From: Bullera alba | Taxonomy: Eukaryota; Basidiomycota; Tremellomycetes; Tremellales; Bulleraceae | DNA: 64,000 nucleotides | Direction of reading: 5' to 3' | Assembly: GCA_001600095.1 (NCBI GenBank) | Contig: BCIX01000001.1 | Span: forward strand, 1 to 64,000 | Part shown: positions 49,795-62,202 of the stretch, piece by piece | Position numbering within the stretch: position 1 is the first letter of the stretch | Layout: each line of letters opens with the position of its first letter | Notes under the pieces: generated by a model | What the model was told of the DNA's origin: nothing | The model's database searches: none | What the model saw: the letters and a program-made list of their open reading frames with translations, nothing else | Made by a program: the position numbers and the translations under genes

Positions 49795-50631
49795 AACGAA
49801 TCCTGGCCAGAGTCAAGCGCGTACCGTTTGCATGTCATGATCATGCCTTCTCGATCCTTATACCCAAGCTTCCAGGGGGAGTCACTAGCGTCGAATCGCC
49901 GAGTGCTGATCTAGGTCCTCCGCCCATTCCCATCCCAGCTGCCGAGCAGGTCCCATTGAGTCCGTGCTAGTCCATGTGGTCCAAGCAGGCATGCGCTCGA
50001 GCACCCAGGTCGAGCCCTGTCGAGCCTTTGCTGAATATCTCCGAGGCAGGATGGTACCCTACTGTACCGAGGGCATTCGCTGCTAGTCGCTCGGAGAGTT
50101 GAAATCATCGTTCTGGGAGTGAAGAGGGAGCGAAGAGAGTCTAGATGACCGAGGTGCTGAAACAGCAGGCACAGGGCACAGAAGCCGAACTCGACCGAGG
50201 GCTGCAACTCCGGAGACTCCGCAAGAGTCGGCGCGCGCCTGCAGGTTTCGGCAGGATAGGCCTCCAACCTCAGATGGAAGCAGTTGCGTTAGGCATCCTA
50301 CAAACCTGCCTTCTGCTCGCCCCCACGTCTTTCCACTGAGCTACTCTCCTCCCAAACGTGCAAATGATCGTTCAACTCGCTACGATAGAGAGACATCCTT
50401 GAGCCGGATCAATCGATATGACAGATGGCTCCAGTTCTGGACTGACGTGGCCGTAACGAGAGTCCCCCTCGGCCTCCGTGGCCTGAACGATACATTGCCT
50501 TTCGAGCGCTGCGAAAAGAGGAAGATGTGTTCAACGCAGTTTCAATATCAACTCGAGTCTTCGGGACAGATCGTGCATGTTCATACAACTCGACCGGATG
50601 GCCCGCGGCGTATGTATGACCACGTTCACTC
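49795..50631. other. Intergenic
   Basis: No gene recognised. The left part is the promoter of the TLC-like gene. Short frames at 49911-50267 and 50145-50339 are not supported by domains or splice structure. Confidence 0.5.
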
Positions 50632-51453
50632 CTAGCCCTGACTCAAAGCATCGCCCACTATTTGCCAGTACCTCTTCTTGTCCAGTACCGCATGAGCGAC
50701 GTGCTTACTCCCCTTGAACTCCTCCATCTTGACTGTATACCCTTTGCTCCTGCTCTCCGCAGCATGTTCCTCCACGACCTTGTATCCCACCATGACATCC
50801 TCCTTGCTGTACACGTACGTCCGACCTCCTAGGGGTATGAGCTTTGGATCGTTGAGTCCAGTCCGGAGCTTTGTGATCGGGTCGAGCAGTCCTCGTATAC
50901 GATAGGCGTAGATAAATGCGTACAGGAACACCGGGAGTATCCAGCGCAGTAACCCTCTCAACACTGGATTTCTGGTGAGGCCCACTGGGAGACTGGCCAT
51001 GATTGCCTGTGAACCAGAGGTAGAGTCGACCGCACCGGGAAGCGAATCCAGCAGTAGCCCGTGGAGAGGTAGTGCTGAGCCCCTTTTGGAGCGATACATC
51101 TCTGCCAGTCGAACCAGAGAGGTCGCCCCGCCATTCGAGTATGCCGCCGCATAGACCTTCTTTTCGGGATGCGCTAGCAGCACCTCGAGCGCGGGAAGGA
51201 GCTGCTTGCAGTGTCGAGAGTCGGACAGGGAGAAGATGTTGGACATGGAGCAACGCAGGACGATGGTGATGATGTCCGGGAAGAGAGCGAGGTAGTCGGT
51301 CAAGTATTTGTCGATCAGCTTGGTGCTGGCTGCCATCCAGGTGGAGATGATGATGATCCGATCGCCTGGGTTGGTTGGTTGATGGAGGTATGCATTGGAA
51401 GAGAGTTGTTGGAATCGATTGGTGAGTATCGCGGCTGGCGAAGGAGTGGTCAT
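50632..51453 (-). CDS. DUF829/TMEM53-family alpha/beta hydrolase-like protein
   Basis: Single exon, 273 aa. IIIISTWMAASTKLIDKY is the DUF829 opening (GW.(G/A)A...L.KY). YAAAYSNGGATSL holds the SNGG elbow of the family, LLLDSLPG follows, and RTYVYSKEDVMVGY plus GSKHVAHAV give the usual Asp and His positions. One hydrophobic stretch (LLRWILPVFLYAFIYAY) is consistent with nuclear-envelope or ER attachment as described for TMEM53. Function in fungi is not known to me. Confidence 0.87.
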   Translation of the reverse strand: MTTPSPAAILTNRFQQLSSNAYLHQPTNPGDRIIIISTWMAASTKLIDKYLTDYLALFPDIITIVLRCSMSNIFSLSDSRHCKQLLPALEVLLAHPEKKVYAAAYSNGGATSLVRLAEMYRSKRGSALPLHGLLLDSLPGAVDSTSGSQAIMASLPVGLTRNPVLRGLLRWILPVFLYAFIYAYRIRGLLDPITKLRTGLNDPKLIPLGGRTYVYSKEDVMVGYKVVEEHAAESRSKGYTVKMEEFKGSKHVAHAVLDKKRYWQIVGDALSQG

Positions 51454-52959
51454 CTTGGTTCTGGAATGGGTGAGTGTAGGGTGCGAAGAGCGATTCTTGC
51501 GGAGATGAGTAAGCTTATAAGCTGGTAGAGTACGCTCGTGACGCTCTTGATAGCCTTGAGGCGACGCGCGGCCACGTCTCTTGGCAGACCGAGGGACAAA
51601 AGGAACCTTGGAATCGTGGACGATGGGCTGACCATGGACGAAGCGTTGACTTCGACCACCTTGCGACCGGATGGCCGAGCCCGGCCGGAGATTCCGGAGA
51701 CTCGAGGCGGCTTATGTAATCTAAGGCATCCAAGGCACCTCGTTCTCGTCGATCCACGCAACGTCCAGCGGATGCACGCCGAGCTGTCTGAGTGAGTCGT
51801 GAAGTCGAGGTAAGTAATCGTCCAGTAAGCACGGTCAGTCACCGGCTGCACTTACAATCTGCATGACCTGCTGCATGTCTGCATCTGCTCTCGCATCGAG
51901 GGAAAGCATTACATCTCATCCCACTGCCCAGTGCCACACCACAGCACTTGCATATCTGATAAGCTCGCTCGCTGCCGTAGCCACAGTCACCGTAACGTGG
52001 CCAGATCTGGGCTCCGGTTCCGGACGTGACGAGGCAAAACGAGGTCCACCCAAGGCCAGACCTGATCTACAATTTCGACCGAAACGATGCGAAGGGATCT
52101 ACGAACACACATCTAACGAGCAGCTCCGGCGATTGATGATCAAACTGCGGGATAGAGGATCGTCGCAGGGACCTTCGAGTAAGCTTACATACCACGAGTT
52201 GGCGTGCCAAGAACGACTTGCGGGAATCACAACACGAGGCAGGAGATCGATTCCGGTCTCAGCCGAGCAGCGTAAGCAACAGCCCTCTCAAGCAGTCAGT
52301 GCAGCCGCAGGCATTCGCGTGCCGCCTGATGATCGTCAGGATGCCACCGACCCCGGGAGCTTTAACCAGATCCGGAATGAGCGGCCAAAAACTGCCACCA
52401 GCAGGCTGGGTCATCTTCGAACTTGCCGTACAGACAGAGTAGGACAGAGTGCATCCGGTGGAGTCAGCTGGTTGAGTGGACAGAGGTGGACAGGTGGAGA
52501 CAGAGTGGACTCTATGCACACTGGGTTCATACCCAGACGAGCGAAAGAAGATGGGCGAAAAATTTTAGCCGTGAAAAAATTACGATGCATTTCAGGGTCC
52601 ACGCACTGACGGATCCCTTCTTATCTGATAGGGCGGACACTCAAAGGGGAGGGGGGCTTCTCGGAGTCTGTCTGTCACTTGACTCACTCTTCCCCCTCTG
52701 CTCTTGCGCCCTTGGATAGTCTTGGACAGTGGATCCCGACTCTGCACTGCGATCGGCCGAGGGTATTCAACCACCGCGCAAAAGGGAACTCTTGAGGGAC
52801 ATTGTTAGGGACTGATCGAGCATCGAAGACTCCACAGTGGCTGAGAAGCAATTTTCATCCTACCACCTCGTTCCTGTGGCTCCTACTTATAACAACAGAT
52901 CGACCTCGTTCTCAGATCCACAACTCTCAACAACTCATCCCATACCTCACTCAATCAGA
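51454..52959. other. Intergenic; siderophore transporter promoter
   Basis: About 1.5 kb with no recognised gene. The largest frame (51863-52609, 248 aa) is Ser/Arg/Gly-rich, has no domain and contains no splice signals; I do not call it. The right end holds the siderophore transporter promoter with an ATCWGATAA site (52621-52631) and a TTATAA run at about 52887. Confidence 0.5.
52621..52631 (+). promoter_or_regulatory. Iron-GATA site (ATCWGATAA) of the siderophore transporter
   Basis: The + strand reads TTATCTGATAG, the reverse complement of CTATCAGATAA, which contains ATCAGATAA. It is 330 bp upstream of the start codon at 52960 and is identical, and identically oriented, to the site upstream of the ferric reductase (10388-10398). 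Known iron GATA repressors bind this sequence; the role here is inferred. Confidence 0.7.
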
Positions 52960-55297
52960 ATGTCGTCCCAAGACGCAAGGAGTCTCGAAGAGGGCGAGCG
53001 AAAGGAGAAGTTCCACCCAAATGGCTCCAACGACGCCCACGTCCTCAATGATCTCCACGGCGGTCACGTCGATCCCTACATTGCCGACCCGGAGCATATG
53101 AACGAGGCTGGTAAGTGGAGCGACGGCAACCTCTGAGCATCGCGCTGACTTCGCCCAGGTGTGAAGCGAATCGAGGCCATCTCCTCCCAGCTCGGTGCCA
53201 AGGGACGAGCTCTGCTCTTCTTTGGTGTGTTTGTCTTTGCCTGGGCGTACAACTTGGATTCTGTGAGTGGAGCGTGGAGCGAAGATCAAAATGCTTGTGC
53301 TGACACGACATAGTCTGTTCGATACACCCTCCAAGGCTATGCCACTGCTTCGTTCGGCCAGCACTCGCTGCTCGCTACTCTCGGCGTCATCACTGGTGTC
53401 GTCGGCGCCGCTACCCAGGTGAGCCATGTGGAGCTGGTATAGTTGACTTTAATGCTGATTACTCGTAGCCCATTGCCGCCAAGCTCTCCAATGTGTTCGG
53501 CCGAGTTGAGCTCCTCCTCGTCGCCGTCTTCTTCTACGCTATCGGTACCGCCATTGAGGCAGGCAGTAAGAACGTCCAGACCTATGCCGGTGGTGTCGTC
53601 ATCTACCAGGTCGGTCAAACAATGTTCTACATCATGCGTGAGTGATCAAAACAAAATCCCTTGAATCATCGCGTTGACATTGCGCAGTGCCCATCATCAT
53701 TGCCGACATGTCGTCCTTGAAATCTCGATTGGCGCTCTCTTTCATCCCACCTTCGCCATACCTCATCATCGGTTGGATCTCGGGTTACATTGTCGCCGCT
53801 CTCTCGCCCAACCTCGACGGAACTGGTATCCAGTGGCAGTGGGGTATCGGTATGTGGGCGATTATCACCCCCTTTGCGTCGATACTGCTCGTCAGCATCC
53901 TATTCTACGCTCAGAGCAGGGCGAAGAAGGCCGGACTCATCCTCAAGCCTGAGGGATACCAGCCCATCGGATGGAAGTTCTGGCAACACACCGACGCCAT
54001 CAAGGCCCGACTGTCCACCAAGTGGACCCTGTACTCTGGACTGTTCTGGCAGCTCGACGTAATTGGCGCTCTGATCCTCACCGGCGCTATTGCCATGTTC
54101 CTCATTCCTTTCACTCTCGCCGGTGGTGTCAGCTCCAACTGGTCTCAGGCTAGAATCCTCGCTCCACTCGTCATCGGTATCTGCCTCTTCCCCGTCTTCG
54201 TCTTCTGGGAGAGCCGAGTCGCCGTGCCATTCGTTCCATTCAAGGTGAGCTAGACCATTCCCTCGTAAAGTATATCATTCTGACAGTGTCTAGCTCCTCA
54301 GCGACCGAGGTATCTGGGCTGGTCTTGGTGTTGGTTTCCTCTTGAACACCGGTGAGTCAAGTATCCAACTTGCTCAAATCCCCCACTGACAGCGCCCAGC
54401 TTGGTACTGCCAGGGAGCCTACGTCTACCCCATGCTCATCGTCGCCTTTGACCAATCCATCATCTCGGCTACCCGAATCTCCGGCCTCTACACCTTCTGC
54501 TCCACTCTCACCGGTATCATCCTCGGTCTCGTCATCATCAAGGCTAGACGACTGAAACCCTTCATCGTCTTCGGATCGATCATGTACCTGATCGCGTTCG
54601 GCCTGTTGATCCGATTCCGAAGTGGCCAGCACACCTCGGCTGTCTCTGGTATCATCGGTGCTGAAAGTGAGTCGCTTCTGTATATCTTTTAGAGACTTTT
54701 AGCTAATGGTGTCTTTAGTCCTTCTCGGTATTGGCGCCGGATGCTTCTCTTACCCAACCATCGCTTCTATCCAGGCTCGAACCAGGCACCAGAGTAAGTA
54801 CTCCCCTCTCCCCTCTCATATTACTTGGAAACACGCTGACACGTGCTTGATCAGACGTCGCTGTTGTCACAGCTCTGTACCTCGCCATCTTCAGTTTGGG
54901 CGGTGCCATGGGCAACGTCATCTCTGGAGCCGTGTGGACCAACAGGATGCCCGTCGCTCTTTCCGAGAGGATCGCCAACCAGACCCTGGCCGCTGCCGTG
55001 TACGCCGACCCATACACCAATGCCGCGCTGTACCCATGGGGTTCTCCCGAGCGAGAGGGCATGGTCGGAGCGTATGCCTCTGTTCAGAGGATCTTGGCTA
55101 GTGAGTATCACGCTCCTTCACCAGGATGACAATGGCTGATATATCGCTTAGTCATTGGTATCTGCCTTTGTGTCCCTCTGGTCGTTTTCGCATTCACCCT
55201 GCGAAACCCAGTGCTCGGCAACCTCCAGTCTCACGAGGACGCCGAGAAGTTCGAGGACACGACCGGTCTCTCTCTCTGGCAAAAGCTCTGGCGATAG
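52960..55297 (+). CDS. Siderophore-iron transporter (SIT/ARN, MFS)
   Basis: Predicted uptake of Fe3+-siderophore complexes. About 600 aa in about nine exons. The hydrophilic N terminus (MSSQDARSLEEGERKEKF) precedes exon 2, GVKRIEAISSQLG. SIT landmarks: FVFAWAYNLDS in TM1, SVRYTLQGYATASFGQHSLLATL, PIAAKLSNVFGRVELLL in the first loop, SRLALSFIPPSPYLI, DVIGALILTGAIAMFLIPFTLAG, AWYCQGAYVYPMLIV and GAMGNVISGAVWTNRMP, which is the standard end motif. ERIANQTLAAAVYADPY is the extracytoplasmic loop typical of the family. The C terminus ends SLWQKLWR. The promoter carries a full ATCWGATAA element. Convergent with the copper amine oxidase. Confidence 0.95.
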
Positions 55298-55595
55298 GTC
55301 TCGGGTGTCAAGGCACGCTCGAACCGGGCAGAATGCACTCTTTAGACACACTCTTTATAATACACTGGGTTTATGTGACATGCACTTGATCACATTGCTA
55401 TCTTGTCGGCACAGACTGAGCACAACTTTGCATTTCCCAAGGAATTGTTCGTATTATATGGTCCAAGTTCTACTTCTATTGTCTTCCGATACTCCCAGGC
55501 CCGCTTCTGGGCTGTTTTGTCTAATAAGAGCTTGTCTATCCGATGGCGGCGGCTACGAGACGTCAGCGTGACTCAAATTGTGATGTCTGACATGT

Positions 55596-58500
55596 TCACT
55601 CACTCTGGTTGAAAGGGTTTTGAGCTGGAAATCGTAGAGTCAGCTATCATCCTCTTCTTCGCCCCGGGCGGAGACTCACGGTCATATGGGAACTTTCTTA
55701 TGGCATAGTCTCCGACATAGGTCGATGGATCCCACTCGGCCGATCCCTGAGACTGCTCAGCCACGATCCAGACTTGAGGGATTTGAAGAGGATTACTCAC
55801 CAGATCGTAGGTTCCCTTTGCGGATTGCTGACCGAAAGTCTGGACGTCAGAGGCAACGCCGTCCTCGTCGACGGCGATGAAGATCCGCTGGGAGGATTCC
55901 CTCGATGGGTCCCTGTCGAGAGAGTTGTGCGGGATGATCATGATACTGCCTTGAGCGCCGGTGAACACGGTCTACAAGGGCGAGTCAGCTCTAAGCACCC
56001 GAGTTTGAGGGCGGCAGCTCACGTTGGGGATATCCGAAGTGGTGGGCATATGGTGGGTAGCAATGTTGAACCAGAACACCCTGGCGCCATGTCAATGGCG
56101 TTCAAAGAGTGGTAGTTGGGATACACTCACAGGTCCTCCTGCTCGAGATCCTCCCCATCGAAGAAGTCTCCAAAGTTGATCAAAGGGTTCTTAGGGTCGT
56201 AGGCGTTCCAAGCAGAGACTGATCGTCTCTCGGTGTCTTTCTGCGACAAAGTCAGTAAACATTGTACATACCCATCTGGCGCAGAGTTGACCTACCTGCT
56301 TGGTGACAAAGTAGTCGTGGTAGCCGATCGAACCGGAATTTTGCAAGTTTGTAGAGTTGCCAATAGTCAATCGATGGACACTGCCCCTGCCCGGCATGAT
56401 CTTGTACCCGATCTCCTCGCCGTACTTGTTCAGCGCATCCTTGTTGACGATGAGCACCTGCTCCTTCTGTTTCCAGTTCTAAGCAAAGCAACATCAGCAA
56501 TCTCATCCTCGGCCGTAGGCTAGGGGATAACTCACCATCTTGCCCTCGTCCTCGTTTGTGACTTCGGTAATGACCTTTTTCATGGTCGATCGAGTCACAT
56601 TGCTCCACTTGTACTTGACGTCGGCGGGCTCGAACGCGTGCTTGACCAGAGTGTTGTTAACGCCCTTGATGTCCATGTCGACCTTGAACTGGAGCGCGTG
56701 GTCGTGCATACTGCCCGAAAGCGCATCGTGGATCTGGTATCCGTATTCCGTGTTGTTGGCAAAGAAGGCAGATTGGATGTATCCCGAGGCCCTGACGACG
56801 GTCTCGATCGAACCGTCGGTGAAAAAGTTGTACTCGAATTGGTAGTCGTAGTTGCCAACGGTGGACACGCTTCGGACGGTGAGGGCAATGTTCTTGGTCG
56901 CAGAGACGTAAGAGGCGGACGAGTGCCTCTGCATGAGGTACGGCATTTCCTGCTCGAACACGGTGATACCGCAGTCTCGGGACTAGGCAGAGTGTCAGTT
57001 TTGAACCTCCTCTGGATATTGCAGCGGAGTCGACTCACTCGGGAAAGCTCATCGGCGTGCCAGTCGGTCTTCATGCAGTATGCGTGGAGGGGCATGTCGT
57101 AGCCGGGGATCTGGTTGAAGCAGAACGGTCCAAAGCCATAGTACGTGTCTGCAGAGATATCAGTAAATGTCAACAGTCGCTTAGATCTGTACTCACCGAG
57201 GTAGGCTGTTCCCGACTGGGTGGGGTCGTTACCGGCGTAGTGAGCGATAGCCTCCTGGAGTCCAATCTCGTAGATGATCCTCTCGCCCTTGTACTTGACG
57301 TCAAAGAGTCTCATTCCAGTGTCTCGAGTGAAGCTATGTCCGAGTCAGCTACGCCCTCCAGCTGCAGATAATCGATCACTCACGTCACGAAGAAGGAGAA
57401 ATCCATCCATTCTACGTATTTCTGCTCTTCGTCGACCTTGAACCTCTGCTGTCCTGCGGCCTGGACGGACTGTGGTGGGGGCAGAGTGTCGAGTGGGAGA
57501 TCTCCAAGACCGCTGATCAGGTCCATCCACTCGCCGGGCATGTTGACGGGCATCTTCTTGAAGTCGGGTTGTTGCCAAGCCGATCGGAACTCGTCGACAG
57601 AGTGGTAGTACTCGTCTCCGTAGAGGATACCGGTGAGCGACCACTGCGACTTGTCACGACCGGTGATGTCGAATCGGAAGTATACACCCTGGGGGAGGAG
57701 CGTGTCCGCGCCAGTATCGCCAGCGTTTCGCCAGATCTGGGCCTAGGGGGGTGTCAATATTGGAGGGCTTGAGTTTGACCAGTAGACTCACCCAGTAGAT
57801 GGTTCTCTCCTCTCCGGCCTCGTTGGGTTCGTACCATAGAGGGTCGATACCCCAGAACGCAAAGGTCTCGTCAATGGCCTCTAGGAGTGGGTCAGCATTG
57901 GTTCACCTCATGTTCGACCGCTCGATCTACGTACCACCAGAAGTGAAGTTCGCTACGTATACAGGTAAGCTTTTGTCTCCGACTCTGAAGCTCGGCAGAC
58001 TCACCTTGAAGCAGATCACCAAGAACATCCGACAATTCAATCAGGAACGATTGGGTCCACTCATACGATGAGTCCATGTCTCTGACCCGGATCTTGCCTT
58101 CTGGGACTTTGGCCGACGGAGTGTATGGGTAGAACTGGGTGCTATTGGCCTCAATTGGCAATGGACCAACTACCCAATCCTGGACGTAGGGTTCTTCCGT
58201 CGCACCAAAGACCATACTTGCAATAGCCCATCTCTCGGGCGAGGCCCCGCCGTCAAAGTAGGCCAGCGCGTCCGTCTTGTTTGGGGTGTACAGGTCGACA
58301 ACCAAGATCGAGTTGTCCCAATCGCCAGCTTCGTCCGCTGCTGTGAGGTTCAGACTCGATTGATCGTGGAGGAACTGGATGACGCCGGCTGCTTCGTCGT
58401 TGGACAATTGGGCGAAAATGTTCGAGTAGGGCGCTGTGACAGTCGGCGGGGTGGGCGTGTTCATGATCGTCTGCGGGGTGTCATTGTTACGACGGTGCCA

Positions 58501-58599
58501 GTGTCGATGAGGCGCTTTGGCCTGGGAGGGGGCTTTGGGAGCTGGTCGCCCGAGGGCCACAGAGGCCACAAGGGCAGTCGTCAAGAGATGCGTTAGCAT
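55596..58599 (-). CDS. Secreted copper amine oxidase (TPQ)
   Basis: Oxidises primary amines to aldehydes, H2O2 and NH3; a possible nitrogen-scavenging enzyme. About 780-800 aa in about ten exons. Signal peptide MLTHLLTTALVASVALG starts at 58599. A basic propeptide-like stretch (APHRHWHRRNNDTP) follows. The N2/N3 domains precede GFGPFCFNQIPGYD. The topaquinone precursor Tyr is in STVGNYDYQFEY (near 56845). The copper ligands are HDH in GSMHDHALQF (near 56700) and the third His in FNIATHHMPTTSD (near 56060). The last exon adds PQNPFNQSE and stops at 55596. All cofactor residues are intact, so an active secreted enzyme is expected. A TATATA box lies about 80 bp upstream. Confidence 0.94.
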
Positions 58600-59615
58600 C
58601 GCGGAGCTGGGAAGATCGGGTGAGAGGGGAAAGAATCGGTGGGTGAGGGAGCTCGGGGTGGATCACTTCGTTGGCTATATACCCCATCTCATACCTCAGT
58701 CCACCCTCACTTCCGGCTCAATACGCAGACGAGGCATTTTCGGACGGGCCGTCTACAGATAAGCAAGAGCCGTCAGGCCGAATGCCTCTTTGATTCATAG
58801 CCGACGAGTCTTGTGGTCCGATTGGTCAGTGGGAACAATGTCCAACATTGTCAGTTGGTCCTTAGCGCCCCTCAGGTCCTGGGGTCCTCGAGCTCCTGCT
58901 CGATCTCTTATCACCTCCCATCTCACACCATCTCACTCCTGCCCGTCTCCAGCGCCTCTCAAGTTCTGGGGTCTTCCCGTCCACCTCGGGTCCGATCCTC
59001 CACTTGGCTCCTTAGCTACTCCGACCCCCTCCTACTCTCCTCATCTCCCCCTTCACCTCAAGTGCTCCTCAGATCCCACCTCCAACCGGATCCGCACTCA
59101 ATTATCCCCCAGTGTTCGGGTGAGCAAGTTCAATGCCAAGCAGACGCCTCACATTGTATTTTTAGGGTACCAGCAGCGTGGGTCGGGTCCTCCAGCCTGG
59201 GGGCCAGCGCTACGGGAGAGACCATTGAGACCATAGATGGATTGATAAGAGATAGGAAGAATTGAACGGATGGAAGAACTCGAAGAGATGAAAGTCCTCA
59301 TTTGGTAATTGCCTCCCTCGTGGCGTGGGAATCCGCCGGAGAGGTCGGATGGCGGGGGCGTTCCGAGAGATAAGCCAGCGAGGGCATCTTCCGACTGGCT
59401 CTTGACTCCGCCGACGACTAGTTGACCTGGCACTGGTTGCCACAGCATTCATGTCCCTGGTATATACGAAAAAGATGCGACTATGTGATAGATGGCACAG
59501 AAGCGATGTGATGCTCGCTTTGATATTACACGGCCAGGCTGGCCCTCTTTCCCTCCACTAGATGTACTATCCTTCCACTTTACTGGTCCCCTAGGGGACA
59601 TGTGCCCTTCTGGAC
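58600..59615. other. Intergenic with pyrimidine-rich tract
   Basis: No gene seen. TATATA for the amine oxidase at 58676-58681. A pyrimidine-rich tract (about 58880-59100) contains two similar segments (TCAGGTCCTGGGGTC at 58870 and TCAAGTTCTGGGGTC at 58957). Confidence 0.5.
58676..58681 (-). promoter_or_regulatory. TATA box of the amine oxidase
   Basis: TATATA lies about 77-82 bp upstream of the amine oxidase start codon at 58599. Confidence 0.45.
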
Positions 59616-61158
59616 CTAGTACGATCCGCTGTTGGGTCTGTAGAGACTAGATCGTCGCTGGCCCGTGGATGCAAGTTGCTCGTTGCCCCTGCGAATCATC
59701 AGCACCAGTTCCGATCCTGCCGGGAATGAGAGGCACTCACGATGGCACTGGCGCAGCCGAGCTCTCGTCCCATGGCTCCAAACAGCTGATTGGAACCACA
59801 CCCCTGTTCTGAGCCTGATCCTCGCAGAGGGACCACCCGTCGTCGTATGCCTGGTGCAGGTAGAGTTGTTGTCCGGGCGTGATAGCTAGCACGATATCAG
59901 CTACACATTGAATTCCTGCCCGACATTTTTGCTCACCAAGCTCGTCCTCGAGACTCCTCACAAAGCCAACCTTGACCCTGACCATAGATCCGTCCTGCAA
60001 GCCATGTGCAGCGGCCGCAGACCCGGCAGCAGCGACTCCGGTACCAGCGACACCGGCAGCACCCATCGCACCGATATCCCCGCCATATGGCGTGCCCTCG
60101 GCGGAGTATCCCGTTTGACCGGGGTATGGGTGCAGAGGCGCAGTGGCCGCGGCGTACTGCTGAGGTGGGTAATCGTTGTATCCCATAGCGCCGGGGTATG
60201 CCCCTTGTTCGGGATAGTTGTTGGCGTAGTTGTGGTCGGTGTATGTCTCGGCGACGTTGTCGTGCATGGGGTAGGACTGTGTGCGATCAGCAATACTCTA
60301 TGCGATCCATTCTGGTGACACACCTGAGGCTTTTCATACGGCTCGTCCTCCATGGCGACTGGAGCGGGCCATGGCTCAAACATGGAACTCCTATGGGCCG
60401 TCCTCTTGGCCCTCGCCCTTTTCCTCATCGATCGCGTGACCAGCAAGCCTATCAAAGCGATGACAGCGAGACCGCCAATGATGATACCGACGAGCTAGAA
60501 ACGATTAGCTCGTTGATAGAACGATAGCTTATCGCAACACTCACCCCTCCTAGGGGAAGTCCACTGCCCCCAATGCCACCCTTGTCAGAGGCAGGCAGAG
60601 CGGTGCTGGAACCAGTGGCACTGGACACGCGGGATGGATTAAGCAAGCCAGGTTGAGACCTCGACGCGGTGACGTAGACAGTCGATGTGTTGTTTACGGC
60701 CGATGCGGAGCTTTGAGCAGCAGAGGGAGATGGACTTGCTGATGTCGACGTCGATGTCGATGTTACGGTCGAGCTTGGTATGACTACAGGCGGTGCTGAG
60801 GAGGAAGTGACGGCAGCGGCGGAGGAGGGTGCTTGGGACGATACGACGGGAGCTGGCGCACTGGACGGTGCTACACTCGAGGCAACGGGCTCTGGGACAG
60901 GAGCCGCTGAGCCTACAGGGTGTCAGTATCTCAATATCTGCCTTCATTCCTGAACCCACTTTGCACTGGGGGCGTTGTAGCCGCTGCTGACGAGGCGACG
61001 ACGGGTGCTGTCGTTGGCTGGACCACTGGTGCTTGGGAAGTGGGAGTCGTTGCGGCTGGGCCGGAGGACTCGGCTGGAAGTGGTAGAGCCATGTCTGGAT
61101 CTGCGGGATCATCGAGTATTGGGTCGAGGAGGTCGAGGAGGTCGATTAGGTCGGACAT
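59616..61158 (-). CDS. Fus1-like SH3 membrane protein
   Basis: About 430 aa in five or six exons. N terminus MSDLIDLLDLLDPILDD (start 61158; 61236 in frame is possible). A Ser/Thr/Ala/Pro-rich ~130-residue region follows, likely O-glycosylated outside the cell. One TM helix (VGIIIGGLAVIALIGLLV) ends in a stop-transfer cluster RSMRKRARAKR. The cytosolic part has a Gly/Ala/Tyr/Pro-rich segment, then a C-terminal SH3 domain (VRVKVGFVRSLEDELAI, DDGWSLCE, GVVPISCLEPW). The tail reads GNEQLASTGQRRSSLYR. No cleavable signal peptide: the same layout as yeast Fus1 (Ser/Thr-rich, one TM, SH3, no signal peptide). It may link the cell surface to polarity or fusion machinery. The real N terminus could lie in an unseen upstream exon. 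Confidence 0.8.
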
Positions 61159-62202
61159 GATTTGATTGAAATGATTGAAGAGGGGTAAACAATGGTTAGC
61201 AATGTTCCCTCTGTACACATCAAGCAGTCGCTCCACGCTCGCTGCTCACCGTACTCGCTGTCCGCACGACGGGGAGCAGTGCGAGGACACTAGTGAGGAC
61301 TTGGTGATGGGATGGAGAGCAAAGCCTACCTTTTGACGTGAAAGGACGGGTGGATTACGGGGTCGGAGAGATCAAAGGGGTTTCGGGGGTGTGACCCGGT
61401 GATGACTACAAGGTCGGAGCTGTCGTGAGGAGCGTGAGCGTGAGGTGGTATGAATATAGGGATGCTATGTCGGAGTGTGGTGTATGGTCGAGGGAGTTGT
61501 TGATCAGGTAGCGGCGAGGGAGAACGGGGCAAGGGGTCAAAGTATCAGACGATCAGCCTCGTCGTCTAGCAAACCACGCTATAACTCACGTGGATCTAAG
61601 AATTCCTGCTGGTGTAAAAGAGCGTGGTGTAAATGAGTGTGAGGTGCTGAGTCTTGACCAAGTCGATAGAGGAGACGAGTGATCGATAGCTCGATTGAGT
61701 CGGAGCGGTGAAAGAGTGTGTTTCAGCTCAAGCAGAATTGAAGATCTTTGGTAGGCGCTGGTACGAGGTTGTTGACACCAAAAATAGGAAGCCGTGTCCG
61801 GATCGCTGTGGACTGTGGGGAGACAGGGAGGTAGATTGGATTCCAGCTGTCCTGATGCCTGGGCGTACGCAGCTTGTCGACGTCGAAGGCTGATGGAGGA
61901 GGATGCTTAGGATACTACATGGGCTCAATGGACGTGTTGAGTGTTGTTTTGCGCTTTTGGGCACCGGGTATTTAGGTTTGTTTACCTCTTTTCCAACTCC
62001 ACGTGGCAGTGACCGTCAAGGCCTGGACTATACTCTGTAACTCTGTCACCGAGTACTGCTATGCTCTACTATGATACTGCATGTGTGCAAGCTGCTATGA
62101 AACAGCAAAGAGCTGGATTTGAGATGTACTTCGACTGCACAAGATCATGAATGGACTCGTCGGAGACGGCGGCAGATGACAACTCCATGATCAGTTGAAG
62201 CG
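61159..62202. other. Intergenic
   Basis: No gene recognised. Promoter of the SH3 protein on the left; 3' flank of the methyltransferase gene on the right. Open frames at 61326-61532 and 61708-61964 lack domains. Confidence 0.5.

Noticed and set aside
51863..52609. Long open frame (248 aa, + strand)
   Set aside because: Low-complexity, no domain, no introns in an intron-rich genome, and it overlaps the siderophore transporter promoter.
54357..55111. Minus-strand frames inside the siderophore transporter
   Set aside because: They are antisense shadows of a well-supported gene.
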